From the NCBI GenBank assembly GCA_002483105.1, contig DLHG01000013.1, forward strand, positions 186,001 to 250,000: DNA of 64,000 bases, written 5' to 3'. The position numbers and the translations under genes are program-made. The notes beneath the pieces are model-generated. The model saw only the letters and a program-made list of their open reading frames with translations, made no database searches and was not told the DNA's origin. Of this stretch, positions 6,785-16,735 are shown piece by piece. Position 1 is the stretch's first letter, and every line of letters begins with the position of its first letter. This DNA is from Bacteroidetes bacterium UBA7674 (GTDB lineage: Bacteria > Bacteroidota > Bacteroidia > Chitinophagales > Chitinophagaceae).

Positions 6785-9036
6785 TCCCCGTCTTTAAATT
6801 CAAATTTGTTCTTTTATCAGCCTTAATACTACTTGGCCAACATGTTTCTGCGCAGGAAACAGGCAGGGTAGTAAAGGGTATCGTAAAAGAACGGGATAGT
6901 AAGGGAAAGACATATCCTTTACCAACCGCTATGGTGGCCGCACCGCAAAGCCAGCAATCTGTATATACAGATGCTGATGGTAAGTTCACTCTTACCCTCG
7001 AAGATGGCATTAACATGCTCATCGTCACCTATGTAGGTTACGAAAGTGACACCGTGATGCTCACTCCGGCAAATAATGACATCGAAGTTGTACTGGATAT
7101 CCCACGAAAACTCGAGGAGGTAGTGATCGCCCGCCGCCGCAAGAGCACGGAGATCAGCCTTATTGATGCCATGAAGACAGAGCGCATCGGTGCCAAGGAA
7201 CTGATGAAGGCAGCTTGCTGTAATCTGAGTGAGAGTTTCGAAACAACTCCTTCAGTGGATGTCGCCTTTACAGATGCGGTATCCGGATATAAGCAGATAC
7301 AAATGCTAGGCCTTGCAGGTCCATATACATTGATCACCCGCGAGAACATACCTGATGTTCGCGGACTGGCTGCTGTTACAGGCCTTACTTTCACTCCGGG
7401 TACGTGGATAGAAGGGATGCAACTGAGCAAAGGCACAGGTAGCGTGGTAAACGGTTATGAAAGTGTTGCGGGGCAGATCAACATCGAACTCCTGAAACCC
7501 TTCTCTGATGAAGCTGATCATTGGTTGTTCAACCTGTATCAGAACACACAGGGTCGCTCTGAAGGGAATGTGGTCTATAACAAAAAGCTCAATGAGCATA
7601 CTTCTACCAACCTGATGCTCCATGGCCGCTCTCAATGGATGAAGGTGGACCAGAACAAAGATGGCTTTAACGACCAACCGCTGGGCAACCAGTTCGTGGG
7701 GCTCAATCGCTGGTTCTATTTCTCACCGAAAGGTTTGGAGATACAGGGTGGTGTAAAGGTGACCGATGTTACCAATACAGGTGGCCAACTTAATTATACA
7801 AAGAATACAGAACAAGTAGCAGGTAATCCCTGGGGCTTTGAGCTGAATACACAACGCTACGAAGGCTGGGCCAAAATAGGCAAGATGTTCAAGCGTCCTG
7901 CTACCAGTATGGGGTTCCAGCTCTCCGGTGTATATCACAACCAGAATGCGATCTATGGTACACGCAACTACGATGCAAAGCAAAAGACGATCTACGCCAA
8001 CCTCATCTACCAATCATACATCAGCAATACCAATCACGTTATCAAGGGCGGCTTGAGTAACCTGCTGGATAATTATGAAGAGCAGGTATTGGGCAAGACG
8101 TTCACGCGTACTGAAGTAGTGCCTGGTGCATTCGCAGAGTATGCATACAATTCTACCAAGTGGAATATAGTAGCCGGCCTCCGTGGTGACTACCATAATT
8201 TGTATGGCGCTTTCGCCACACCGCGTTTGCACTTACGTTATGCACCTTTCGAGAAGACCGCTATTCGTGCGTCTGTAGGCCGTGCCCAACGTACTGCTAA
8301 CATCATAGCCGAGAACATGGGCTACCTTGCCAGCAACAGGAACTTCCTGATATATGGTGATGGTTCTAACAAAGCATATGGCCTTGATGCAGAGGTAGCC
8401 TGGAACACAGGTATCAATCTCACGCAAAAGTTCATGCTCGACTACCGCGATGGTGCTATCAGCTTCGATTACTATTACACCAACTTCACCAACCAGGTGG
8501 TGATAGACGTTGAAGACCCGCATATGGTCCGCTTCTACAACCTCAACGGTCAGTCATTCGCACACAGCTTCCAGGGCCAGTTCGACTATGAAGTAATTCA
8601 TAACCTCGATCTACGCCTCGCTTATCGCTGGTATGATGTAAAGACCGACTACACAGGTACATTGAAGCCCCGTCCGTTGGTAGCAGCACACAGGGCATTC
8701 CTGAATGTAGGTTACGAAACACGTAACAACTTCAAGTTCGATTACACCCTTCATTGGACAGGCCAGAAGCGTGTTCCGGCCTTGCACCACAGCCATGCTT
8801 CTGAAATAGTGAATGGTTACTCGCCATCATTCTTCCAGATGAATGCACAGGTAAGCAAAACCTTTGGTGATAATTTCGACATCTATGTAGGTGGAGAGAA
8901 CCTCACCAATTACATGCAGCACGATGCCATTATTGGTGCATCTGCTCCATTCGCCACCGGCTTCGACGCCGCCATGGCCTGGGGCCCGGTAATGGGAAGG
9001 AATATTTATGCGGGGTTACGTTACAGAATTAAATAG
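6766..9036 (+). CDS. TonB-dependent receptor with carboxypeptidase-like regulatory domain
   Basis: The 756-residue outer-membrane protein has a signal sequence ending HVSAQ (about 30), an N-terminal beta-sandwich with TDADGKFTL and VTYVGYES (about 35-110), a plug domain with QIQMLGLAGPYTLI and GYESVAGQINIELLKP (about 120-240), and a beta-barrel ending in an aromatic strand (YAGLRYRIK). The start is a GTG at 6766, inside the HMA gene; no ATG precedes the signal peptide. A Cys pair in the plug (KAACCNLSE) and the metal-binding neighbours suggest uptake or sensing of a metal or metal chelate. That substrate is inference. Confidence 0.9.
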   Translation: MRRREIIPVFKFKFVLLSALILLGQHVSAQETGRVVKGIVKERDSKGKTYPLPTAMVAAPQSQQSVYTDADGKFTLTLEDGINMLIVTYVGYESDTVMLTPANNDIEVVLDIPRKLEEVVIARRRKSTEISLIDAMKTERIGAKELMKAACCNLSESFETTPSVDVAFTDAVSGYKQIQMLGLAGPYTLITRENIPDVRGLAAVTGLTFTPGTWIEGMQLSKGTGSVVNGYESVAGQINIELLKPFSDEADHWLFNLYQNTQGRSEGNVVYNKKLNEHTSTNLMLHGRSQWMKVDQNKDGFNDQPLGNQFVGLNRWFYFSPKGLEIQGGVKVTDVTNTGGQLNYTKNTEQVAGNPWGFELNTQRYEGWAKIGKMFKRPATSMGFQLSGVYHNQNAIYGTRNYDAKQKTIYANLIYQSYISNTNHVIKGGLSNLLDNYEEQVLGKTFTRTEVVPGAFAEYAYNSTKWNIVAGLRGDYHNLYGAFATPRLHLRYAPFEKTAIRASVGRAQRTANIIAENMGYLASNRNFLIYGDGSNKAYGLDAEVAWNTGINLTQKFMLDYRDGAISFDYYYTNFTNQVVIDVEDPHMVRFYNLNGQSFAHSFQGQFDYEVIHNLDLRLAYRWYDVKTDYTGTLKPRPLVAAHRAFLNVGYETRNNFKFDYTLHWTGQKRVPALHHSHASEIVNGYSPSFFQMNAQVSKTFGDNFDIYVGGENLTNYMQHDAIIGASAPFATGFDAAMAWGPVMGRNIYAGLRYRIK

Positions 9037-9037
9037 G

Positions 9038-9100
9038 TAGCGTCTGCATGCCTGCCCGGCTGTATAGACGGGGCTTTTCGCCGTCAGTACGCGTTAAGTG
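9038..9100. repeat. Intergenic palindromic repeats (GCGTCAG / CCGGCTG families)
   Basis: The flanks TAGCGTC and CGCCGTCAGTACGCGTTA match the repeat at 1281-1317. The middle contains CCCGGCTGTATAGACGGGGC, a palindrome with a close relative at 25559-25577. Confidence 0.5.
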
Positions 9101-9109
9101 TATATAATA

Positions 9110-9147
9110 ATAAGAGCCGTCCCAACATATATTGGGGCGGCTCTTAT
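9110..9147. terminator. Bidirectional terminator between the TonB receptor and parE
   Basis: The stem AATAAGAGCCG(TCCCAA)/(TTGGGG)CGGCTCTTATT spans 9110-9147 between two convergent genes, with T-rich flanks. Confidence 0.8.
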
Positions 9148-9215
9148 TTATTTATCTTTCAGAGATAGCCCCTTTAGGCCGTCCGAATGGCAATAGCCGG
9201 GTGGAGGTTTGGGGC

Positions 9216-11243
9216 CTAAGCGTTCGCAATAGCCTCAGCAGCCAACTCCTCAGCCAGATCCTTCTCCACCTTCAGATTATCAATAATAAACACCTGGCGC
9301 TGCGGTGTATTTTTACCCATGTAATATTCCAATAGCTTTTGTATCTGCGCGTCATGGCTCAGTAGTACCGGATCTTTACGCATATCATCACCTATGAACT
9401 GTGCAAACTCTTCCGGACTGATCTCACCCAATCCTTTGAAACGGGTGATCTCCGGCTTGCTGCCCAGTTCTGATATCGCACGTTGGCGTTCTTCATCGCT
9501 GTAGCAATAGATCGTCTTCTGCTTATTGCGCACACGGAACAGTGGCGTTTGCAGTATGTGTATATGCTCTTTCTTCACCAGGTCGGGGAAGAACTGCAGG
9601 AAGAACGTCATGATCAGCAGGCGTATGTGCATACCATCCACGTCGGCATCGGTGGCAATCACTATGTTGTTATAGCGCAGACCATCAAGGCCTTCTTCAA
9701 TATTCAAGGCATGTTGCAGCAGGTTGAACTCTTCATTTTCATACACCACTTTTTTGGTCAGTCCATAACAGTTCAGCGGCTTACCGCGCAAACTGAACAC
9801 CGCCTGGCTCTCCACGTTGCGGCTCTTGGTAATAGATCCGCTCGCTGAATCACCCTCGGTAATAAAGATGGTGGACTCCAGTTGCTTTTGTATGAACTCT
9901 TCCTTGTTCTTGGTTGGAGGCTCAGAATTCAGGTGTATGCGGCAATCGCGAAGTTTCTTATTGTGCAGGTTGGCTTTCTTCGCACGTTCATTCGCCAGCT
10001 TACGGATACCCGATAGTTCCTTACGTTCCCGCTCACTTTGCTCAATACGTTTTTTCATCGCATCGGCAACTGCAGGATTTTTATGCAAAAAGTTGTCCAG
10101 CTCTTTCGAAAGGAACTCCAATACGAACGACTTCATCGACTGCCCGCCTTCAGATACCACCTGTGAACCTAATTTCGTTTTCGTCTGCGACTCGAACACC
10201 GGTTCTTGCACACGCACCGAAATAGCAGCGGTAATGCTCTGGCGCACATCCGATGCCTCGTAGTCTTTCTTAAAGAAGTCGCGCACTACCTTCACGAATG
10301 CCTCACGGAAAGCTGCCTGGTGCGTACCACCCTGTGTTGTATGTTGTCCGTTCACGAACGAGTACAGGTCTTCACCATAATCACCGGTATGGGTAATAGC
10401 CACTTCTATATCATCACCTTTCAGGTGAATGATAGGGTAGCGCAGGTTGTCGGCATTGGTCTTGCGTTGCAGCAGGTCCAGCAATCCGTTCTTCGATACA
10501 AATGTTTTCTTGTTGAAGATGATCTGTAGCCCCGCATTCAGGAAACAATAGTTCCAGAGTTGGTTCTCTACATATTCATGTATGAAGTGGTAATTCTTAA
10601 ATACCGTATCATCAGGGGTGAACAGGACAAACGTACCGTTAGGTTCGCTTGTAGCTATTTCTTTATGTTCTTTCGTCAGTATCCCTTTGGAGAATTCAGC
10701 CGTTTTTGATTTTCCTTCACGGTATGCTTCTACTTTAAAGTAACTGCTCAGGGCGTTCACGGCTTTAGTACCCACACCGTTCAGCCCTACCGATTTCTGG
10801 AAGGCCTTGCTGTCATACTTGGCGCCTGTGTTTATCTTACTCACCACATCTACTACCTTGCCCAGCGGGATACCACGTCCATAGTCACGGATAGAAACAT
10901 TACCATCTGCAATGGTCAGTTCCACCTTTTTACCGTGGCCCATAGTGTATTCATCTATACAGTTATCTATCACCTCTTTTACCAGTATGTAGATACCGTC
11001 ATCCATGCTGCTGCCATCACCCAGTTTACCTATGTACATACCCGGGCGCAAGCGTATATGTTCCCTCCAGTCAAGCGACCGGATACTATCCTCATTATAT
11101 TGATTAGAAACTTCTGCCATTTCCTGCTTCTTAGCTTTCTGCAAAGAAATAGTTTTTACAGCGGACTTTTTTGTCTCCTTTTCCACCGTCACCACCTTCT
11201 TTGTGGATTTTTTACTTGTCACCACCGTCTTTTTAACCGCCAT
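9216..11243 (-). CDS. parE: DNA topoisomerase IV subunit B (type IIA topoisomerase ATPase subunit)
   Basis: The 675-residue protein carries a GHKL ATPase domain ([10 protein letters not shown] with the catalytic Glu/Asn helix, then DYGRGIPLG and [14 protein letters not shown]), a transducer domain, and a TOPRIM domain with [10 protein letters not shown] (about 460) and DADVDGMH (about 529). It decatenates chromosomes together with ParC, which is not in this window. The first about 45 residues are very Lys-rich ([10 protein letters not shown]); such basic extensions occur in Bacteroidota homologues and may bind DNA, which is inference. GyrB is the main alternative; the short length and the [18 protein letters not shown] start favour ParE. 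Confidence 0.92.
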   Translation of the reverse strand: MAVKKTVVTSKKSTKKVVTVEKETKKSAVKTISLQKAKKQEMAEVSNQYNEDSIRSLDWREHIRLRPGMYIGKLGDGSSMDDGIYILVKEVIDNCIDEYTMGHGKKVELTIADGNVSIRDYGRGIPLGKVVDVVSKINTGAKYDSKAFQKSVGLNGVGTKAVNALSSYFKVEAYREGKSKTAEFSKGILTKEHKEIATSEPNGTFVLFTPDDTVFKNYHFIHEYVENQLWNYCFLNAGLQIIFNKKTFVSKNGLLDLLQRKTNADNLRYPIIHLKGDDIEVAITHTGDYGEDLYSFVNGQHTTQGGTHQAAFREAFVKVVRDFFKKDYEASDVRQSITAAISVRVQEPVFESQTKTKLGSQVVSEGGQSMKSFVLEFLSKELDNFLHKNPAVADAMKKRIEQSERERKELSGIRKLANERAKKANLHNKKLRDCRIHLNSEPPTKNKEEFIQKQLESTIFITEGDSASGSITKSRNVESQAVFSLRGKPLNCYGLTKKVVYENEEFNLLQHALNIEEGLDGLRYNNIVIATDADVDGMHIRLLIMTFFLQFFPDLVKKEHIHILQTPLFRVRNKQKTIYCYSDEERQRAISELGSKPEITRFKGLGEISPEEFAQFIGDDMRKDPVLLSHDAQIQKLLEYYMGKNTPQRQVFIIDNLKVEKDLAEELAAEAIANA

Positions 11244-11641
11244 ATTATAAATAGTTCATTTCCACCCACCCGTCAGCGCCATAACAGCAATAAATTTTAT
11301 ATTAAACTCGAGACTCCCCTCCCTATTTTCAGGGAGGGGTGCCTTTGCGCAGCTTAGGCGGGGTGGGTTTGACTCGCACGCCACAAATCTACCAAATACC
11401 ATACCCTCAACCCCTAAAATGTGGATATCAAAACATCATAACTAAGACTCCGACTCCTCTCCCTATTTTCAGGGAGGGGTGGCCGCAGGCCGGGGTGGGT
11501 TGACTCGTATATGATCACGCACCCCTCCCCGTCCGAATGGCTTCAGCCGGGCGGGCTTGTGGAGGAGGGGTCAAAATCAAAAGCATCCGCTATTGCGGAT
11601 GCTTTTGATTTTGGGGGTGGTGCTACTCGCGTCAAACACAC
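11244..11641. repeat. Intergenic repeat island with two GGGG-box units and a long perfect hairpin
   Basis: No gene is visible in this 470-bp gap. Two copies of a unit CTCCC(T)-TATTTTC-AGGGAGGGGT followed by a G-rich stretch and TTGACTCG lie at 11313-11377 and 11453-11508. A third, different unit starts at 11519 (CACCCCTCCCC...GGAGGAGGGG) and contains a perfect 18-bp hairpin. The motif TGTGGATATC lies at 11420-11429. Confidence 0.7.
11573..11612. repeat. Perfect 18-bp hairpin inside a palindromic repeat
   Basis: AAAATCAAAAGCATCCGC (11573-11590) pairs without mismatch with GCGGATGCTTTTGATTTT (11595-11612) across a TATT loop. It is longer than the ordinary terminators here, and a separate terminator for the upstream minus-strand gene is already present at 11643. 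Confidence 0.8.
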
Positions 11642-11642
11642 A

Positions 11643-11677
11643 AAAAAAAGCACCTGCCTCAGCAAGTGCTTTTTTAA
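11643..11677 (-). terminator. Terminator of the FadL/OmpP1 gene
   Basis: The stem AAAAAAGCACCTGC/GCAAGTGCTTTTTT (one G-T pair) lies 37 bases downstream of the minus-strand stop, with a T run in that direction. Confidence 0.8.
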
Positions 11678-11713
11678 AATATTATTGAGTATCGAAAATC
11701 GAGAACCGCGTAT

Positions 11714-13195
11714 CTAGAATTTAAACCCTATTGTCAACGCAGCATTGTTCATGCTATGCTTCAGTGATGCTGTAGGTACAGTTACGCCGGTATAAGGTAA
11801 TACATAAGGTTGTTCCTTTGTTTCGAAACTGCTGTTCACAAAACCAAAGTCTATGAACATCTGCTGGAAACGGAAACCGATACCTGCCGACAGGTCTATA
11901 CGTTCACCCTTCATTGCGCTGTTCTTATACGGCGAACCGTAGTAACCAAAACCTACACGCAGGCTTATCATTTCCGCAGGGCGAACTTCACCACCTATAC
12001 GCACGTTAGATGCGCCTTTGTAGTTGGTACGCGTATATGTATTCAGGTAAGATTCCAGGTTCACATCATCCATAGAGAAGCGGCCTGTATTATAACCTAC
12101 ATACTCATAGTCTGCTGTTATGAAGCCAACCTTTCCTATCACTCCCGTTGCACTTAGTACGCCTCTCCATGGAGTGGTGAGTGTATAATTGCTGATGAAT
12201 GGGGTAGGGGCAATGCTTGTCTGATATCCCTGTGCCGTTGCTGTCAGGGTATTGGAATAGTCATCAGTCAGGTTGAACCATGTGGGCGTATGTATCGCGG
12301 CACCGAATCGGAACTGATCGGTTGCTTTGTATATGAAACCAAGTTTCAGGTTAAGTCCTGTTCCTTTTGTTACGAGTCTTTCGCCGAAATCAAGATTTTG
12401 GAAATCGAACGGATTAGCATCGTTGGTTGATTCCGTTACATTCGCATCTCTCCGATAGCGAACGGTAGGTATGCCTACAGTTGCGCCTATCAATAATTTT
12501 TCCATGTAGTTACCACCAAGTGATATAGCCCATTCATTGTAGCGGCCTCTTTCCCTTACGTTACGCCCTTGGTTGATACCGCTCTGCCATGGCACTACGG
12601 TATAGTAGCCACCATTTATTGAATCGGGGTTGATCAGGTAAGACTCATAACCTAGGTATGCGTAATGATCAGGATTAAATACATCACCACCTGAGTTGGC
12701 ATCTGCTGCAAATAGTTCGCTCACACTGCTGCTTGTTGGTCCGCTATTCCTTCCTTTGTAATTGTACGTACGGTTGAAGTCTGCCAGCCTGTTGAAGCCG
12801 ATACCGAAAGAGGTAGATTTCCATTTACTCTTTTCATATCGCTTACCTTTTGGTGCTGAGGTAAATACCATCCCGAAGTTGTTGACATTGAATTGGCTAA
12901 TGTCGTCAGATGCTCTGTTGCCCAGGTAAGACCCGGTTACTGAGTTTACTTTTACAGAAGGGGTGAAGGTCATTTCGCCTTTGCGGTACATACCTATGCC
13001 GGCCGGGTTCACACTCAGGCTGGTAAAATCTGCACCCACAGAACCTAAGGCACTACCGAAGCCTATAGAGCGGGCGGTACCCTGCGGCGATAGCTGCGAG
13101 TATTTTAATACATCCGATTCTTCCTGTGCCCATGCCGTTATAGCCGTTGCGCTAAATATGAGTGCTGTTGCTATTGATAAAATTCTGGTATTCAT
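11714..13195 (-). CDS. Outer-membrane transport protein, OmpP1/FadL family
   Basis: The 493-residue protein has a signal peptide (MNTRILSIATALIFSATAITAWAQ) and a long series of alternating beta-strands. The N-terminal part contains the FadL-like stretch GTARSIGFGSALGSVGADFTSLSVNPAG, of which the 'G.A.....G.....D.S....NPAG' pattern is diagnostic. The end, AALTIGFKF, is a typical C-terminal barrel strand ending in Phe. Such barrels let hydrophobic compounds such as fatty acids or aromatics cross the outer membrane. Substrate is unknown. It has its own terminator. Confidence 0.88.
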   Translation of the reverse strand: MNTRILSIATALIFSATAITAWAQEESDVLKYSQLSPQGTARSIGFGSALGSVGADFTSLSVNPAGIGMYRKGEMTFTPSVKVNSVTGSYLGNRASDDISQFNVNNFGMVFTSAPKGKRYEKSKWKSTSFGIGFNRLADFNRTYNYKGRNSGPTSSSVSELFAADANSGGDVFNPDHYAYLGYESYLINPDSINGGYYTVVPWQSGINQGRNVRERGRYNEWAISLGGNYMEKLLIGATVGIPTVRYRRDANVTESTNDANPFDFQNLDFGERLVTKGTGLNLKLGFIYKATDQFRFGAAIHTPTWFNLTDDYSNTLTATAQGYQTSIAPTPFISNYTLTTPWRGVLSATGVIGKVGFITADYEYVGYNTGRFSMDDVNLESYLNTYTRTNYKGASNVRIGGEVRPAEMISLRVGFGYYGSPYKNSAMKGERIDLSAGIGFRFQQMFIDFGFVNSSFETKEQPYVLPYTGVTVPTASLKHSMNNAALTIGFKF

Positions 13196-13284
13196 ATTCC
13201 GTGGTCTTAATGAATCAATTCGTTAATTGTTCTGCTTCAGATAATTCAAAGACTGTGCCGTTTTTTAATCGTTTATTTTATCAA

Positions 13285-13317
13285 TACGCCACGCTATATA
13301 CATTATAGCGTGGCGTA
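13285..13317 (-). terminator. Hairpin terminator after the Gly/Tyr-rich protein gene
   Basis: TACGCCACGCTATA pairs with TATAGCGTGGCGTA around a TACAT loop, 31 bases past the stop of the minus-strand gene. The following T content is only moderate. Confidence 0.65.
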
Positions 13318-13347
13318 GAATATTTTATTGTGTATTAATGCAATAAT

Positions 13348-14559
13348 TTATCTTCTGCCTCCACCGCCACGGCTTCCACCGCCGCCAAAGCTGCCACCAC
13401 CTGAACTTCTGCTACCACCGCCTGAGCTACCACCAAAGCTTGATCCGCGGCTACCACCACTGTTACCCGGGCTATAGCTACGTCCGCCGCTTGGTTGTAC
13501 ACTTTGCTGGCGAGGTGCGCTGTTCTGCATTCTTACGCCCTCGCTACGTCCGGCTCTTTGAGAACCTTCTACACGCGGAAGGCGTCCGTTACTTTCTATT
13601 CTTGTACCCTGGCCTCTGCCGCCACCATCATTGTAAGTGCGGGCAGGCCTTGTACCCTGCGAAGCATTATTTAGTGTACGGCCGTCAGTATTAGTGAAAC
13701 TACCTCTTGTAGGCCTGTCAACACGTGTACCTGTACCGTTTGTCCCCGGATTCATACGTCCGCCATTGCGGTCATTCTCCAGCATAGTAGCTCTTCGGCC
13801 ACCATTATCGTTATTCGTTGTCCTCAGTCCGTTAGGACGTTGGCCTGAATTATTAGTTCCTACAGGTGTCCTGCTAATGCTATTACTTGGCCTGCGTATG
13901 TTGTTGTTCCTGTTACCATTCATTGAGTAGCGGGAACCGTAGTTTACTACACGGCCTGCGCCATATCCGTAAGCTCCGGCATAATAGCCATTCCAGTAAC
14001 CTGCGCCATATCCGCCCCAGCCATAGTATCCGCCACCCCAGCCATATCCGCAGTATGGTGAGTTCCAGTAGCTGCCCCAACCGGGATAGCCATACCAGGC
14101 ATTATAACCCCATCCTGAAGACCAGTAAGGGCCACCATATCCGAAACCACTACCATATCCTATGCCTATACTCCAGCCGCTGCCCCAACCCCAGCCCGGG
14201 CTCATACCCCAGTAAGGGTTATTCCAGTAAGGGTTGTACCATCCGCCATAGTAGCCCATGCCATACATAGGGCTGTTAAAGCGGCGCATGCTGCTGGCAT
14301 ATGAATAGTCATCGCTGTCATATTCGCTATACTCGTCACCTTCGTCGGTGCTTACAGTATTGCCATTGTCATAGTTCCTGTTGCTGCCATCGTCATACCT
14401 GTCCTGTGCCTGGCTGCTTTCGCGGGCAGGTTCAGTGTACTTTTCGGCGTCTTTCTTAGCGTCCTTGCTGTTGTAATACACGTCGTCATCGCTCTGCGCT
14501 ATTGCTGAGCTAACTCCAAGTCCTAAGAGCACTATTCCGGTTAACAATAAACGTTTCAT
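13348..14559 (-). CDS. Low-complexity secreted protein, Gly/Tyr/Trp-rich core and Gly/Ser/Arg-rich tail
   Basis: The 403-residue product has a signal peptide (MKRLLLTGIVLLGLGVSSAIAQ), an acidic segment rich in D, E, Y and S (about 23-88), a core of Gly, Tyr, Trp, Asn and Pro (about 95-205, with steps such as NPYWNNPYWGMSPGWGWGSG), an Asn/Arg/Thr-rich region (about 210-340), and a terminal Gly/Ser/Arg stretch ending GGGSRGGGGRR. No catalytic motif is visible and I do not recognise a named family. The composition suggests a structural or adhesive surface protein; that is inference. No T9SS tail is present. It has its own transcription unit, divergent from proS. Confidence 0.8.
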   Translation of the reverse strand: MKRLLLTGIVLLGLGVSSAIAQSDDDVYYNSKDAKKDAEKYTEPARESSQAQDRYDDGSNRNYDNGNTVSTDEGDEYSEYDSDDYSYASSMRRFNSPMYGMGYYGGWYNPYWNNPYWGMSPGWGWGSGWSIGIGYGSGFGYGGPYWSSGWGYNAWYGYPGWGSYWNSPYCGYGWGGGYYGWGGYGAGYWNGYYAGAYGYGAGRVVNYGSRYSMNGNRNNNIRRPSNSISRTPVGTNNSGQRPNGLRTTNNDNGGRRATMLENDRNGGRMNPGTNGTGTRVDRPTRGSFTNTDGRTLNNASQGTRPARTYNDGGGRGQGTRIESNGRLPRVEGSQRAGRSEGVRMQNSAPRQQSVQPSGGRSYSPGNSGGSRGSSFGGSSGGGSRSSGGGSFGGGGSRGGGGRR

Positions 14560-14601
14560 TATTAGTTGGTTTTGCGTAAGAAATCCTATTAGTGAAATTA
14601 C

Positions 14602-14609
14602 TACATTTG
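14602..14609 (+). promoter_or_regulatory. -7 box upstream of proS
   Basis: TACATTTG fits TAnnTTTG and lies 46 nt before the proS ATG. Confidence 0.5.
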
Positions 14610-14655
14610 CGCCATTCCACCACAGGAATATAACGAAAAGTATGCCAAAATTGAT

Positions 14656-16137
14656 ATGAGCAGCGTTTTAACTTCAAGACAAGAGAATTATTCACAATGG
14701 TACAACGACCTGGTGCTGAAAGGCGGGCTGGCTGACTATTCGGCAGTAAAAGGTTGTATGGTGATAAAGCCGTATGGGTATGGCCTTTGGGAAAATATGC
14801 GTGACCAGCTGGACAAGATGTTCAAGGACACAGGACACCAGAATGCCTACTTCCCCTTATTGATACCTAAGAGCTTTTTAAGCAAGGAAGCAGCCCACAT
14901 CGAGGGCTTTGCCAAGGAATGTGCCGTAGTAACCCATTATCGCCTGAAAAACGACCCTAATGGCAATGGCGTGATAGTAGACCCGGATGCCAAGCTGGAA
15001 GAAGAGCTCATCATTCGCCCTACATCTGAGACCATCATCTGGAGTACATATAAGAACTGGGTGCAATCTTACCGTGATCTACCGATACTGGTGAACCAAT
15101 GGGCGAATGTAGTCCGTTGGGAAATGCGTACGCGTTTGTTCCTGCGTACTGCTGAGTTTTTATGGCAAGAAGGGCATACTGCACACGCTACCAAAGAGGA
15201 AGCCATCGCAGAAACTGAACAAATGCTGGATATCTACGCACAGTTTGCGGAAGAGTATATGGCTATGCCGGTGATTCGTGGTGTAAAGACAGCAAACGAG
15301 CGTTTTGCGGGTGCGATAGATACTTATTGCATAGAGGCAATGATGCAGGATGGTAAGGCACTGCAAGCCGGTACCTCTCACTTCCTCGGGCAGAACTTTG
15401 CTAAGGCGTTTGATGTAACGTTCACTGATAAAGAGAACAAGATCGAACACGTTTGGGCTACTTCATGGGGTGTATCTACTCGTTTGATCGGTGCGTTGGT
15501 AATGGCGCATAGTGATGACCAGGGATTGGTGATGCCACCTAAGTTAGCTCCATTGCAGGTAGTTATCGTTCCCATCTACAACAAGAAAGACACTGAAGCA
15601 ACACAAAGGATAGATGATACTGTTGCCGGAATTTTGAAAGAACTGAAAGCAAAAGGTGTCCGTGCTAAATACGATAACGATGATACTACCCGTCCGGGTT
15701 GGAAGTTTGCCGAGCATGAATTGCGTGGCGTGCCGGTGCGTATCGCCATCGGTGCGCGTGACCTGGAAAACAAGGTAGTGGAAGTAGCCCGCCGTGATGA
15801 GAAAACAAAAGAAACAGTTTCTCTTGACGGATTAACTGATACCATACAAAATTTGCTGGCTGATATCCAAAGCAATATGTTCAATAAAGCATTAAAATTC
15901 CGTGATGAGCATATCACTAAGGTGGATAGCTGGGAGGAATTTGTAAAGGTGCTGGACGAGAAAGGTGGTTTTGTTTCCGCTCATTGGGACGGTACTTCTG
16001 CGACTGAAGACAAGATCAAGGAAATGACCAAAGCCACCATACGTTGTATCCCCCTGGATAATCCGCAGGAAGATGGCAAGTGTATTTTGACAGGTAACGC
16101 CTCTAAAGAGAGGGTGTTATTCGCCAGGGCGTACTAA
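14656..16137 (+). CDS. proS: Prolyl-tRNA synthetase (eukaryote/archaeal-like type)
   Basis: The 493-residue class II synthetase attaches proline to tRNA-Pro. It shows motif 1 around [16 protein letters not shown], motif 2 in [24 protein letters not shown], and motif 3 before the anticodon-binding domain (VVIVPIYNK). The length and motif wording match the shorter class lacking the editing insertion, which is common in Bacteroidota. The ATG at 14656 gives the expected start. It is followed by its own terminator. Confidence 0.95.
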   Translation: MSSVLTSRQENYSQWYNDLVLKGGLADYSAVKGCMVIKPYGYGLWENMRDQLDKMFKDTGHQNAYFPLLIPKSFLSKEAAHIEGFAKECAVVTHYRLKNDPNGNGVIVDPDAKLEEELIIRPTSETIIWSTYKNWVQSYRDLPILVNQWANVVRWEMRTRLFLRTAEFLWQEGHTAHATKEEAIAETEQMLDIYAQFAEEYMAMPVIRGVKTANERFAGAIDTYCIEAMMQDGKALQAGTSHFLGQNFAKAFDVTFTDKENKIEHVWATSWGVSTRLIGALVMAHSDDQGLVMPPKLAPLQVVIVPIYNKKDTEATQRIDDTVAGILKELKAKGVRAKYDNDDTTRPGWKFAEHELRGVPVRIAIGARDLENKVVEVARRDEKTKETVSLDGLTDTIQNLLADIQSNMFNKALKFRDEHITKVDSWEEFVKVLDEKGGFVSAHWDGTSATEDKIKEMTKATIRCIPLDNPQEDGKCILTGNASKERVLFARAY

Positions 16138-16158
16138 TACGATACCGGAAATATTTAG

Positions 16159-16190
16159 AAAGGGCGATCATTTGTGATTGCCCTTTTTTT
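16159..16190 (+). terminator. Terminator of proS
   Basis: AAAGGGCGATCA pairs with TGATTGCCCTTT (one G-T pair) and is followed by a run of Ts. Confidence 0.88.
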
Positions 16191-16216
16191 TATATTTTGT
16201 AAAAAACTAACGCAAC

Positions 16217-16678
16217 ATGGAAAACTCATTCAGGGATGAAACCAAATCAATATTTAACCTGCAGGTAGATGAAACCGCGAAAGGACACCTCAGGGAAGCT
16301 GGCCGATGGGGATTGTTTTTAGCCATCATGTCCTTTATCGGCATGGGATTGTTTATCATTGTATTCACTGCTGCAGGTGCGCAACTGGCAACTATGTCTG
16401 GTGGAACTAATCTGTACCAGCTATTGGGGGCCACCGGTACAATACTGTATTTTATATTCATAGTTGGAATCTACTTTTATCCGGTTTATGCACTGCTCAA
16501 GTTTTCCACTAATATAAAGGCAGGGGTCAACATCCCGGACCAGGCACGATTCAATAAGGCGGTTGCCTATCTTAAATCCATGTTCAGATATATGGGTATC
16601 CTTATCATCATAATGCTGTCTCTTTCTGTATTGGTAGTAATTATAGCCATCTTTGCCGCCGCAGCGTTTAGTAGTTAG
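16217..16678 (+). CDS. Small multi-pass membrane protein, DUF5362-like
   Basis: The 153-residue protein begins with a soluble helix (MENSFRDETKSIFNLQVDETAKGHL) and then has about four membrane segments: GLFLAIMSFIGMGLFIIVFTA (about 32-52), ILYFIFIVGIYFYPVYALL (about 75-94), and a last hydrophobic stretch at about 123-150. The 'FYPVYALLKFS..IK.G' linker between helices is typical of DUF5362 proteins of Bacteroidota. Function unknown. It lies alone between two terminators. Confidence 0.7.
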   Translation: MENSFRDETKSIFNLQVDETAKGHLREAGRWGLFLAIMSFIGMGLFIIVFTAAGAQLATMSGGTNLYQLLGATGTILYFIFIVGIYFYPVYALLKFSTNIKAGVNIPDQARFNKAVAYLKSMFRYMGILIIIMLSLSVLVVIIAIFAAAAFSS

Positions 16679-16701
16679 TCTTGCTGACTCACAACATATC
16701 G

Positions 16702-16735
16702 TAAAGGCATCCCACACGGGATGCCTTTATTTTTT
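16702..16735. terminator. Bidirectional terminator after the DUF5362-like gene
   Basis: TAAAGGCATCCC/GGGATGCCTTTA with an ACAC loop is followed by six Ts. The right arm includes the stop codon of the convergent DUF72 gene at 16727-16729. Confidence 0.88.
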
